Part shown: positions 21,309 through 31,094 of the stretch, piece after piece
Layout of the letters: each line of letters opens with the position of its first letter
How positions within the stretch are numbered: position 1 is the stretch's first letter
Assembly: GCA_023897205.1 (NCBI GenBank)
Contig: JAHWDD010000020.1
Span: forward strand, 1 to 56,531
Direction of reading: 5' to 3'
DNA length: 56,531 bases
Source of the DNA: Exophiala sp. HKRS030
Lineage: Eukaryota; Ascomycota; Eurotiomycetes; Chaetothyriales; Herpotrichiellaceae
The notes under the pieces: model-generated
Told to the model about the DNA's origin: nothing
Database searches by the model: none
Seen by the model: the letters and a program-made list of their open reading frames with translations, nothing else
Translations under genes and position numbers: made by a program

Positions 21309-22259
21309 CAACGCTACGAACGGGATACGCTACTACGGTGCGAGAGACGAGCATAGCAAAGAGCACTGCCTAATGCCTGGTACTGAGTGTGTCTAGACGA
21401 GAGGATAATTTTTTCGATATAGATTAGCGGGGCTGTTCGGTTGACTTTTGCAGTAATGTCTATGGAGTAGTGCTGGTTTCGAACAGATCGCGAACAGAAT
21501 CACTCAATGCCTTGGTAGCCCGAGTTGCCGTGTTTCCGCAGTTCTGTCAGGTCAGACTGTTTTCAATACTAACTCATCACTCGAGAAAGCAAATCGCCTC
21601 CGATGCGGGTAATGTCTGATCATTCGAACTCCGGCCTCGAAGTCGGTAGTGCTCTGCTGCTCGTTACTACCGGCGTGCTGCACAGCTGATGCTGATGGCT
21701 ACCCGTCCAAAATCAGAGCGGTACGGTAGACAGAGGATTTGCAAGGAGGAACGAAGGCACAGAACACGTAGAAGTCTCGTCGTGCTGGACACGCCAGTAG
21801 CGACGGTTTCTACTGGAACGTTTGTCAAATCTTTGTATGGTGTTGAATCTTGCTATTTCGTACGGCCAGTGTTGCGCATCTTTCTGCTGAGAGTTGTATC
21901 CCCACACATTTCTTCCTTCTGATGAAGCCGGACGGCTGTCTGATCAGTACTGTAGTCTGCCTTGTCACGCAATAGCCTCTGTCCTTAGATGCCGTTTCCC
22001 CTGTGGAGACCGAGGTTCGGTGGAACGATGTTCACCCGTATGATATGGATCGAAAGAATCGGAATGACCAGCCTTAATCTTTGCTTGATAAATTATGAGC
22101 AGAATAGGACATGAAACCTGTGGAGAGTACCGCTGTGACGCCTGGTGTTCCATTTGATTTGCTTCGCTGATATACCAGGCTTCCCAAAGGTCTGGAGGTG
22201 TATCTAGAAGAATCGGGCCGAAGTTCTGTCGGGCTATCCGAGCACCGCCGTCTCCTTCA
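21309..22259. other. Intergenic, duplicated at 32.7-33.1 kb
   Basis: No gene recognised. From about 21714 to the DUF4396 stop the sequence is a diverged duplicate of 32697-33084: both carry matching blocks such as GAACACGTAGAAG, AGAATAGGACATG and AGGCTTCCCAAAGG in the same order. This shows that the duplication unit included flanking non-coding DNA. Confidence 0.6.
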
Positions 22260-23404
22260 TCAAGCACAGGCCTCTTTGATTCCTTCGTTGATCAACCACC
22301 AGTTGATAGGAAACCCCGTCCAGTGACCGAAGAACATGCCGATCTGAGCCACGATACGTCAGCATGACTTTCAACAAGAAGGATAAGATCGAGACTGTAG
22401 ACTCACCTGCATCATGAACCAATACGTCCCAGTGTTCATCCCCAACTTCTGATCGAAGATCAAAAGGTCGAAGATGGCCATCCATCCAAAGAGACCGATC
22501 TCGAAGAAGGTAAGCGACAGGAAATCTGCCTTTACGGAGCGGACGATGGTTTTCCACCCGTAGTCCCCAGCCATTGGAGCGATGGAAAAGTACTGGAAGA
22601 CGATGCCAAAGGCGAGTGCGAGTACGAAATCTGAGCAAAAAGCAAGAGTGTCAGCGGATAATGGTAGGTTAGAAACCGGAGGAGGTGCCGACTTACCGAC
22701 GACGAAGGCGGCGAAGAGCATACTCCTACCGATCGTGAGGCCTAACGCATCGACCAGCCACTCCCCGACTATGTCGCCGAGAACGCAGCCAGCACCGCAA
22801 TGGCAGGTTGCGATGGTGACGGTGGCGAATATTGGCCGGTCCGCGCCCATGTTGTGATGGTGCTGGTGGGCTGCTCCACTGTCCTCTGGAGCGTGGCCGT
22901 CGTGTTCATTTGTCATATTAGCACTTTGGTGACCAGTATGGTCGTCTGTGTACGTCCCACTTCCATTCGACCGCAGTTCAGCGCCTGTATTCGCTTCGCT
23001 AGGGCCCATCCGATGATGCGAGTGTAGGAGCGGGTCTTCTTCGCCCGCTTGGGCTTCATCCCCGAATCTCTTTACCTTTTTTGGTACCTCCGGCCTTCCG
23101 TACTTGACATATGTCCACACAGTGATCGGCCACAGGTAGAGTGCGTTGATGATGTAGACTGGGATCCTACAGCCCAAGAGCACGTTCTCAGTCAGTCTGC
23201 GACCATTTTATGGAGAAAGGGCTACAAGATACGAGACAGAGCCACTTACATGATCGCCATCATGGACCCCCATCCTCGACGGTAGACAATGTCGAAGGTA
23301 AGCCATAGGGATGCGAGTACGGCAATGCCAAGAGAGATCCATGAAATGACGACGAGTGGCAGCGGGGGCGTGTAGGTTGAGGAAGGCATGTTCGCGGCCT
23401 CCAT
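22260..23404 (-). CDS. Long-type DUF4396 membrane protein with His-rich loop, intact
   Basis: Four exons: 23404-23250, 23166-22697, 22630-22407 and 22343-22260; 933 nt, 310 residues, all introns GT...AG. Two N-terminal spans (about 15-40 and 53-72) are followed by a cytosolic or luminal loop (about 90-162) with 13 His, including HQHHH at 152-156. The DUF4396 domain starts with TVTIATCHCGAGCVLGDIVG, with three Cys in CHCGAGC (173-179) at the start of a membrane span, continues with FGIVFQYFSIAPM (217-228), KADFLSLTFFEIGLFGWMA and ends with GFPINWWLINEGIKEACA. The family function is unknown. Its place between copper oxidase and copper ATPase, the His-rich loop and the Cys triad suggest a metal-handling membrane protein. 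A motif site lies 375-390 bp upstream. A decayed paralogue lies at 33085. Confidence 0.85.
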
Positions 23405-24274
23405 CTTAGCAGTGTAGCTTGCCTGGCGAACCGGTGTGGACGGTTGGTCGAGTGAACGATTGCGAATGAGAGCAGCGGCAAGCAGCGGGCGCGGTCGTTG
23501 CACCAAGAATCGGTTCTAATGGGTTTTAATCGCGGCGTGGAAACGTATTTGTCGGTAGTTGTAGTGCAGTTGCGCTGAAGAAGAGGTTAATTTCGTTGGC
23601 GCAGTGGTGAGATGTCGCTTTACCAGAGGGTCAAAGATAGTACAGGCACTCTGACGCGAGCAGATTGGAAGAGGTGATGTAGCAGAGTATCAGAACCCGT
23701 CCTTTGGTGATGACATCAGGTCTTTCGCTGGTCATCTCTGTCACCTTATAGCTCGTCAAGGAAAGAGGAGTCGCCCCAAACACGCACAAATAGAGCAAAA
23801 GGGCCCACTAAGTTAGGATGCTCCAGCCCGCCTACGCTATCTCCACCCCGCTAGCCCGTCTGCCTTTCTCTGCTGTCCTCTTCTGGCGTGCTTCTGTCCT
23901 GTTTTCGCGCCCTGTCAGTAGTGTACTGTGTAAGTTGCTGCTATCCTGCTGAGCAGAAGCTTGTCGCTTGCTGAGGAATGTCGGCGCCCCTCACAGACCA
24001 CGAGAATCGATTCACTGAACATGAATCACAATCACGGCTCCCGCTGCAGTTGAACGAGGCACCAATCAATAGCCCCACCTTGATGAGTATGACGCGTAAG
24101 CCTCCTCAAATCAAATGTTGAGTGCTCAAATGCAGGAACACGATACGGACTTTGCGGATTGTTGTCACAATGAGCTTGTACAGTCCGAGTTTGGTTTCTG
24201 AAATGCAGTAACCACAACTGAGCAGCGTTTTGCGAATGATGCGGTAAATTGCATTTCCCTTCAAGAGATCTCCA
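23405..24274. other. Upstream region of the DUF4396 gene
   Basis: Promoter-side DNA with one recurrent motif copy (23778-23791). No gene recognised; an open frame at 24032-24349 (minus) runs partly through the copia LTR and is not supported. Confidence 0.4.
23778..23800 (-). promoter_or_regulatory. TTTGTGCGT motif beside a TTTGCTC element
   Basis: The minus strand reads ATTTGTGCGTGTTT (23791-23778), immediately preceded by TTTTGCTC (23800-23793). TTTGCTC matches the Mac1-type copper-response core known from yeast. The pair lies about 375-395 bp upstream of the DUF4396 start and in the same orientation. Whether a copper-fist protein binds here is inference. Confidence 0.4.
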
Positions 24275-24507
24275 TGTTGGGTTCTGAGGGGTGAAGCTAG
24301 CGAATGCGGGTATGCATTGATGATAATTGTGCTGCTTAGCTTCTACCACAGAGAGCAGAAGAACTACTCGCTATATGCTTCCCGGATGCATCTAGGCAGA
24401 CGCTGATCTCGCTAGGCACCAAGCCAGATCATTAGGCAGCCCTAGGCTACGGTGTCTGCCTGTCAGGAGAAACACTTCAGGTGAGAGATGTCTGCAACCA
24501 TCCAACA
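24275..24507 (-). repeat. 3' LTR of a Ty1/copia element
   Basis: In minus orientation the LTR starts TGTTGGATGG just after a purine-rich tract (GAGTGGGAG) and ends CCAACA, giving perfect inverted ends TGTTGG/CCAACA over 233 bp. It follows the end of the pol remnant. No second LTR was found in the window, so the element has lost its 5' half. Confidence 0.65.
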
Positions 24508-24557
24508 CTCCCACTCAGACTCTCTGACATGACTCTTCCAGTACACAGACTCTCACT

Positions 24558-25997
24558 ATCCCTCGGACGTTGTCATCTCTTTCAGGCCAATCTGTTGTAC
24601 GAATCGTTGAGACTTTATCCGTGACAATGGTTTGGTCAATCCATCAGCGATCATGTTGTCTGTGGATATTTACTTGACCACAGCAGAGCCTTCGGTAACT
24701 CGTTCTCGGATATAGTGGTATCGGTTCTCGATATGCTTTGTCTTGTTGTAGAAGACGGGGTTTTCAGTGAGTGTAATCGCCCCCTGATTGTCGGCGTAAA
24801 GCATTGGTTTGATCTTGATACCAAGATTCGTTTGTGGAGGTGTAGACGGTGTAGAAAAATCTACTTCATTTAGTAGCTTCCGAAGCCACGTGGCCTCCGT
24901 TCTTGCTGTGCTCATTGCTATATACTCAGCTTCGCATGTCGATAGTGCGACACTAGGTTGTTTCCTGGACGCCCAGGTAATAGGTCCTCCAGCCAGCATA
25001 AAGACGAAGCCCGCTCGACGATCTCGATCACCGACGTAGTCGGCATCCGAATAACCGACTAATTCGTTCCCCTGTCTCGCGTTTCTGCTGTATTCGATCC
25101 CTAGGTTCAATGTACCCCTAAGGTATCGAAATATACGCCTCACAGCAGTTCAGTGAGTGTCGGTCGCGTTAGACGAATAATGGGCAAGCGTTGAGACGGC
25201 GTATGCTATGTCTGGTCTGGTCTGGACCATGGCGTACATCAGTGAGCCGATGGCTCGCTGATACTTTTGTTGAAGCTTAATGTCCACTTCTGCAGTGGAC
25301 TTCTGAAGTAGAATTCCAGGTTCCATCGGTGTGGCAACCGGGTTGAATCTTTGAATCCATAGGTCTCGAGCATTTCATGGATGTACGTTGCTTGACTGAC
25401 TTGCAACTTGGTTTTGTTCTGGGACTGCGTAACGTCAAGTCCTAGATATTTAGAAATGTTCCCTATCTCTGTCATCTTGTACTCAGCCTTGAAGTGGTCT
25501 TTCGCCCTCTCGATCTCGGTTTCATCGAGTCCAGTGATCAGGATATCGCCGACAAAAAGTGCAATTATGGTTCGCTTCTCCTTATTCACAAAGACGGATC
25601 CATCAGCGGTGCATGCCTGATATCCGTTCTTGGAAAGGAATCTCTCCACAGTCTCGTACCATGTTCGTGGAGATTGTTTGAGGCCATAGAGCGCTTTCAG
25701 AAGGAGGCAAACCAGTATCCTACTCCGTATCCGTGGGGCTGTTCGACGTAAACTTGTTGATGCGTTGTCGGCAAGTTCGAATTGAGAAATGCCGTGACTG
25801 CATCCATTTGTTATATATCCCAGCCATGAAGAGCGGCGGGGGCAAAGATGATTCGAAACGCTCGATCCACCGATGCATATGTCTGCTCGTACAATACCGT
25901 ATTGCTGTTCGAAGCCATTCGCTACCCAGCGAGCTTTGAAACGTCCGTCGTCCTTTAACGAGTAGATCCAACGGCCTTTGATGGCTCTTCGTCCTTC
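24558..25997 (-). mobile_element. Ty1/copia pol remnant (reverse transcriptase and RNase H)
   Basis: Reverse-transcriptase text starts near 25997 with RRAIKGRWIYSLKDDGRFKA and continues through LLKALYGLKQSPRTWYETVE, FVGDILITGLDE (the catalytic FVDD is FVGD here), SLMYAMVQTRPDIAYAVST, then RNase H: YSDADYVGDRDRRAGFVF, WASRKQPSVALSTCEAEYIA, YADNQGAITLTENPVF, NMIADGLTKPLSR. Breaks: frame shifts near 25330 and in the 25740-25930 region, a TGA for Trp near 25160 (ATDTH-stop-TAVRR) and a TAA near 24670. Gag, protease and integrase are missing because the element is joined at its 5' side to an ATPase fragment. The element is dead. Confidence 0.85.
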
Positions 25998-26224
25998 AGC
26001 GCGCTCACCACCTTGAAAGATTCTGGGCGTAGCGGGTCTGCAGTGGCGGCAATGGCACACAACACATGTGCTTGTGGAAGCTTCTCACCATTTGGCATTT
26101 CTGTGACGGGGCGATCAAGATGACCGACTTCCGTTCCATCTTCCACGAATCAAGGAGCTCTTGATTCTCCACAGATACAGTGACATTGTTCTCCGCCATC
26201 AACGATTCATTTCCGATCAACGCG
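25998..26224 (-). pseudogene. 227-bp fragment of the copper ATPase fused to copia pol
   Basis: The minus strand matches 30066-30292 of the intact ATPase at about 97-98 percent by eye, including ALIGNESLMAENNVTVSV and ATADPLRPESFKVVSA. Differences include two substitutions in HQELL/MEGKS, an indel after LIA that breaks the frame, and one base in PQTHV. The ends are sharp: GATCAACGCG on the right, and AGCGCGCT on the left directly abutting the copia pol frame. The high identity shows it derives from the gene at 27310 and not from the diverged copy at 7896. It encodes part of the nucleotide-binding domain only and cannot function. Confidence 0.85.
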
Positions 26225-27309
26225 AAAAGCAACAGTCCTCGGCATCACGATCGCGTGTATGGTAGATGTTAGCATAATCTGCGGGGACGGGTCTTGTCCC
26301 CGTCGAAGTTGCTATACGGGGCTTGCACATGAGCCAAGTAACGCGAAAGTCGCTCATTGCGTTTATTGGCCCTAGTCAGAAACGCATCGTTCCACAACGC
26401 GATTGAGAGGGGGCCCTGGCTTTTCCAAAGGTCATTACGAGTCGCGAATGGTTCCTTTCAAGAACGATGACGACTCGCAGATATTGTGTGGCAGATTATC
26501 AGTCAGAAGAGTGGTTCAAACGGATAGCAGTAGTGTCTATTTGCACCTTGACGGCATTGGGGTCACGGACGCATAGACGTATTCTATTCAGCTCCCAGCA
26601 GAGTGCATCCCGGGACATACCGATATGCGCACTCAGGATGAGCTGTCTAGAAGTGAAGTATTGTTGTGAGGATGGATGCACCACGGCATGCGCATCGGTA
26701 ATGGAAGGGTAGCTTGATTATGCTTGTGGAAGGATGGAGCAGTGACTGGATACACTAAGCTACATAGAGGTGAGTCATAGAGGCCTGAAGACCAAGGCTT
26801 GGACATGGCGCATAGACAATAGATGTTTAGAGCACTGGCTGTTCTGAGCTGTTTATGTGCTGCTCCTTTCCGATGATTTGACAGTTCCGGTAACGGAAAA
26901 GTGGATGACGCGTGGTTTCTGCGTTCAAGAAAGATAGTGCCAGGCGCAAAACGCGCAAGCGCCAACAGGGTTGCGCTGTTTGTGCGTCTTTCCTTCCCAT
27001 TCACTGAGGCAGCTCCACTTGATGACGAACCTCCGAAACGCGGAGGTGGTCATTATACCCTACAATCGCAGCTACAACAGCACTTGTCTTATAAACTGCA
27101 ACAAGCCATGTGAGAGTCCTGCCCACGAACACTGCAAGTGGCCGTCAACTCATACCGCTGTCAGTCGATTGGATCAGCTCTGCCTCCCCCAGCCCCATAG
27201 TCTGCATCCCAATTTTGATTCTTTTTTACATATCTAGTACCTTCTTCGATCGCCTAGCCTATATATTATCATCACCAGCAGCCGTCTGTAACTCTGAGTC
27301 TGTGCTCGA
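26225..27309. other. Upstream region of the intact ATPase gene
   Basis: About 1.1 kb of DNA between the chimeric scrap and the ATPase start with no gene recognised. It holds the motif copy at 26978-26991 within a GC-rich cluster (GCGCAAAACGCGCAAGCGCC at 26944-26963) and a TATATAT stretch near 27260. Confidence 0.45.
26978..26991 (+). promoter_or_regulatory. TTTGTGCGTCTTT motif upstream of copper ATPase
   Basis: GTTTGTGCGTCTTT lies about 320 bp upstream of the ATPase start, in gene orientation. It shares 13 bases with the copy at 7421. Proposed as a copper-response element because of its recurrence beside island genes. Confidence 0.4.
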
Positions 27310-30300
27310 ATGTTGTCTCCCCCAGCAGCGTCTGCAGCTTCTAATGATATCGCGACCATGACTTCCCCAACACAACTGCAGACAATATTTCTCATTCCAA
27401 ACCTACACTGTCCCTCTTGCGCCTCCCACATCGAGGCAGCCTTGTCTGAACTCGATCCCAAGCCGTCCTCCATCCAAATATCTATCGTCTCTTACACCGT
27501 CACAGTCCAACATCATCGCACGCTCTCGGTCGCTACAATCAGCGAAGCTCTCGCTGATGCCGGCTACGAAATCTATGACATTGTCTACGATCCAGCCTCC
27601 GGGCAGAGTGGTCAGTCCGACGGCTTGGAGCGCGGCATCGAACCACTGCCCTTCGAGCAAGCCCTGTCCAGATGGCGATCCCACATAAACGAGGTTGAAG
27701 CAACCAAGCGACGCCGTCATCTCGAGGTCTGTCGGCAATGCCAAGATTTGATGTCAAAAGTGCGGTCCTCAGTCGACGAGAAGGTGCTTCCCGTGGTGGT
27801 TGACCGTCTGTCCGAACTCCCCGAGCAATTCGATGCCACCTTCCTGGTGGAAGGCATGACCTGCAGCTCCTGTGTTGGTGCTATCACGAAAGCTCTGAAG
27901 GAGAAGGAATGGGTTCGATCTGCCCACGTCAGTCTCATCACCCACAGTGCCGAGGTTGTGTTTCAAGGAGACGATTCCGAATCGCGTATTAAGGAACTCA
28001 TAGCCATGATCGAAGCGGTGGGGTATGGTGCCTCACTCGACCAGTTGCAATCGCACAAGGAAAACAAGCCAGCAACACACAACGCGCCCGCCAATCCCTG
28101 GCATGCGATTTACACCCTCGAGGGTATGACCTGCAGCTCGTGCGTGGGCAACATCACGCGGGCTGTCCAGGCTCTGGATTTCGTCAAGAAGGTGGAAGTC
28201 AGTCTTCTCAGCCACACCGCGTCAGTCACCTTCGCAGGAAAAGATAATGTCGATATAATCGCTCAGGCCATCGAAAACGCGGGTTACGGCGCAGCCCTAG
28301 AATCGTTGTCCTCCGTTGATCCGTCGCCAGAACAAGACTCTGTGCGTACAGTATCGATCCGCATTGACGGACTGTATTGCGAACAGTGCCCAAAGCGCAT
28401 CCAAAATGCCATCGAAGAGCTGGACTGGGTCACTCTGGAGACCGCACCTTCGTCGAGCAATCCCGTCCTGACCCTGTCATACGTTCCGGACGCGCCTCGA
28501 AATACCATCCGGACCGTCTTATCTGCCCTCACAGATGTGGATCCTTCTTTCCAAGCCTCTGTATACCATCCTCCCACGCTGGAAGAACGGTCAAGGAAAA
28601 TGATGGCGCGCGAGCAGAGGCACATTTTGTACCGTGTGATACTATCGGTCACTGTGGCAATTCCTGCTTTGATCATTGGTATAGTATATATGAATCTCGT
28701 TCCTCACAGTGATTCGGGATACATGTATCTCATGACTCAACTTGGGGGAGTCTCACGGGCTGAGTGGGCTAATTTCATCCTGGCTACACCTGTTTACTTT
28801 TTTTCTGCAGACCTCTTTCACCGACGTACCATCAAGGAGCTGCGCGCGTTGTGGCGACCCGGGAGCAAAGTACCGATTGCGCGACGGTTTTACCGATTCG
28901 GAAGCATGAATATGTTGATCAGTTTCGGCACGTCCATTGCCTACTTTGCCTCGATCGCGGAGCTGATCATCGCCGCCACCCGCAAAGCCGATACGACAAA
29001 AGCTGGCGCACCTAAATCGTACTTTGACTCGGTCGTCTTTTTAACCATGTTTCTCCTCTTCGGTCGATGGATAGAAGCATACATGAAGGCAAAAGCCGGT
29101 GACGCCGTTGCCGCTCTCTCTAAACTGAAGTCGACGGAGGCGCTTCTGGTGACGACTGACAGCGCAACCGGTATTACTACGATGACCCAAACTGCCACGG
29201 ATCTCATCGACGCGGGTGACATTGTCCGAATTGCGAACGGTAGCTCACCTCCCTATGACGGCATCATCACAGAAGGGGAGTCTCAGTTCGACGAGTCCAG
29301 CCTTACAGGAGAATCAATGCCGGTAAAGAAGTCGATCGGTGACGTCGTGTATTCTGGCACGATCAATAAAGCCTCCCCGATATCCATCCGAGTCGCCGGC
29401 GCGGCTGGAAAGTCAATGTTGGATTCCATCATCAACGTGGTGCGCGAAGGTCAAGCCAAAAGGGCCCCGGTGGAGCGGATTGCCGACCTCGTCACGGGGT
29501 ATTTTGTCCCGATAGTCGTCCTGATCGTCATTATCACTTGGCTGACTTGGCTGGCATTGGGCCAAGCTGGAGTCTTGCCTCCAGATTACCGAGACACCGA
29601 GGTCGGAGGCTGGCCTTTTTGGTCGCTTCAATTTGCGATCGCCGTATTCGTGATCGCCTGCCCTTGTGGACTTGGGCTGGCGGCGCCCACGGCGCTCTTT
29701 GTCGGAGGCGGGTTGGCCGCAAAGCACGGCATCCTGGTCAAAGGGGGAGGAGAGGCCTTCCAAGAGGCCAGTGCGTTGGATTGCATCGTCTTCGATAAAA
29801 CGGGCACCCTCACCGAAGGCGGAGAGCCCAAAGTCACCAACTACGAGACTGTTGTGTCTTCTGACGGCCCTGTCAACGAAGAGGAGACTCTGGGTCTGCT
29901 GAAGCGTCTCGAGGAAGACAGCACTCACCCGCTTGCCAAGGCCGCCGTTAGATTCGCTGTATCACGACTAATCACGAACTGCAAAGCCGAAGTTGTTGAG
30001 GAAGTTGCTGGAAAGGGGATGAAGGGAATCCTTTTGGTTGATTCTCAGCCCACCCGCAAGATTCACGCGTTGATCGGAAATGAATCGTTGATGGCGGAGA
30101 ACAATGTCACTGTATCTGTGGAGCATCAAGAGCTCCTTGATTCGTGGAAGATGGAAGGGAAGTCGGTCATCTTGATCGCCGCCACAGAAATGCCAAATGG
30201 TGAGAAGCTTCCACAAACACATGTGTTGTGTGCCATTGCCGCCACTGCAGACCCGCTACGCCCAGAATCTTTCAAGGTGGTGAGCGCGCTTCGCAAACGG

Positions 30301-30909
30301 GGGATCGAAGTGTGGATGCTCTCTGGGGACAACGAGAAGACGGCCAGGGCCGTGGCGAGTAAAGTCGGTATCGAGACGAGCAACGTCATTGCTGGCGTTC
30401 TGCCGGACCAGAAAGCGAACAAAATCCAATATCTCCAGAAGAGAGGGACCGAGGTCACCTCACGCGGTATCTGGGGGTATTTCAGAGAACACAGGACTCG
30501 TGCCACGGTCGCGATGGTGGGTGACGGAATCAACGACTCTCCTGCACTTACTGTGGCCGACGTGGGAATCGCCATTGGGTCTGGCTCCGAAGTGGCAATC
30601 TCATCCGCTGGGTTTGTCCTCGTCTCGTCGAACTTGAGTACATTGCTGATCCTGATCGACTTGAGCCGAGCGGTTTTCAGGCGGATCAAATTCAACTTCT
30701 TCTGGGCGGCTCTGTACAACATGATCGCCCTCCCTGTCGCTGCAGGAGTTCTGTACCCTATAAACAGTGGAGGAAGTCGCATCAGACTTGATCCTGTTTG
30801 GGCGGCTTTGGCAATGGCTTTAAGTAGTATCAGTGTCGTGACTAGCAGTCTAATACTGCGGGTGGGGGCACCTATGATCGGGTTTAGAGTGTCCAAGGAT
30901 TATGATTGA
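27310..30909 (+). CDS. Copper-transporting P1B-1 ATPase, intact (CrpA/Ccc2 type)
   Basis: A single intronless frame of 1199 residues from ATG at 27310. The N-terminus has metal-binding units with CPSC (34-37), CSSC (185-188 and 275-278) and a degenerate CEQC (357-360), plus a Cys pair in VCRQCQ. Catalytic parts are all present: TGES at 666-669, the transmembrane CPC at 784-786, DKTGT with phospho-Asp 829, HP at 873-874 and GDGIND at 1071-1076. YN in FFWAALYNMIALP and MALSSISVV in the last spans are the P1B-1 signatures for Cu(I). The family pumps Cu(I) from the cytosol, either across the plasma membrane (CrpA/CRP1-type detoxification) or into the Golgi (Ccc2). The four-unit N-terminus and the island context favour detoxification; this is inference. 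It is convergent with the copper-fist gene, 185 bp away. Paralogues: a truncated copy at 7896 and a scrap at 25998. Confidence 0.93.
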   Translation: MLSPPAASAASNDIATMTSPTQLQTIFLIPNLHCPSCASHIEAALSELDPKPSSIQISIVSYTVTVQHHRTLSVATISEALADAGYEIYDIVYDPASGQSGQSDGLERGIEPLPFEQALSRWRSHINEVEATKRRRHLEVCRQCQDLMSKVRSSVDEKVLPVVVDRLSELPEQFDATFLVEGMTCSSCVGAITKALKEKEWVRSAHVSLITHSAEVVFQGDDSESRIKELIAMIEAVGYGASLDQLQSHKENKPATHNAPANPWHAIYTLEGMTCSSCVGNITRAVQALDFVKKVEVSLLSHTASVTFAGKDNVDIIAQAIENAGYGAALESLSSVDPSPEQDSVRTVSIRIDGLYCEQCPKRIQNAIEELDWVTLETAPSSSNPVLTLSYVPDAPRNTIRTVLSALTDVDPSFQASVYHPPTLEERSRKMMAREQRHILYRVILSVTVAIPALIIGIVYMNLVPHSDSGYMYLMTQLGGVSRAEWANFILATPVYFFSADLFHRRTIKELRALWRPGSKVPIARRFYRFGSMNMLISFGTSIAYFASIAELIIAATRKADTTKAGAPKSYFDSVVFLTMFLLFGRWIEAYMKAKAGDAVAALSKLKSTEALLVTTDSATGITTMTQTATDLIDAGDIVRIANGSSPPYDGIITEGESQFDESSLTGESMPVKKSIGDVVYSGTINKASPISIRVAGAAGKSMLDSIINVVREGQAKRAPVERIADLVTGYFVPIVVLIVIITWLTWLALGQAGVLPPDYRDTEVGGWPFWSLQFAIAVFVIACPCGLGLAAPTALFVGGGLAAKHGILVKGGGEAFQEASALDCIVFDKTGTLTEGGEPKVTNYETVVSSDGPVNEEETLGLLKRLEEDSTHPLAKAAVRFAVSRLITNCKAEVVEEVAGKGMKGILLVDSQPTRKIHALIGNESLMAENNVTVSVEHQELLDSWKMEGKSVILIAATEMPNGEKLPQTHVLCAIAATADPLRPESFKVVSALRKRGIEVWMLSGDNEKTARAVASKVGIETSNVIAGVLPDQKANKIQYLQKRGTEVTSRGIWGYFREHRTRATVAMVGDGINDSPALTVADVGIAIGSGSEVAISSAGFVLVSSNLSTLLILIDLSRAVFRRIKFNFFWAALYNMIALPVAAGVLYPINSGGSRIRLDPVWAALAMALSSISVVTSSLILRVGAPMIGFRVSKDYD

Positions 30910-31094
30910 TCAAGGGCATCATGTCCGGAGGATGACCAACGTGATGAATGACAAGGTGACTACGATATTTCCGGTGCCAGATAGTTTGGTCGGTCTCGTT
31001 GACAATCACGGTAGAATGCTCGGCACGAAGATATCAAGTTTGAATTTCGTCCCAATTGGATTGTGGAGGCTATAATGAGCTCAAGCGATAGTGA

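Noticed and set aside
22371..23250. Copia or other mobile element as the cause of the DUF4396 duplication
   Set aside because: No terminal repeats or transposase at the duplication edges; the nearest element begins at 24275 and is not shared by the second copy.
25239..26060. A single gene encoding an ATPase-copia fusion protein
   Set aside because: The ATPase part is in another frame and broken by an indel; it is a junction of two fragments.
28284..30896. Long minus-strand frames across the ATPase
   Set aside because: Antisense shadows of the 1199-residue pump.
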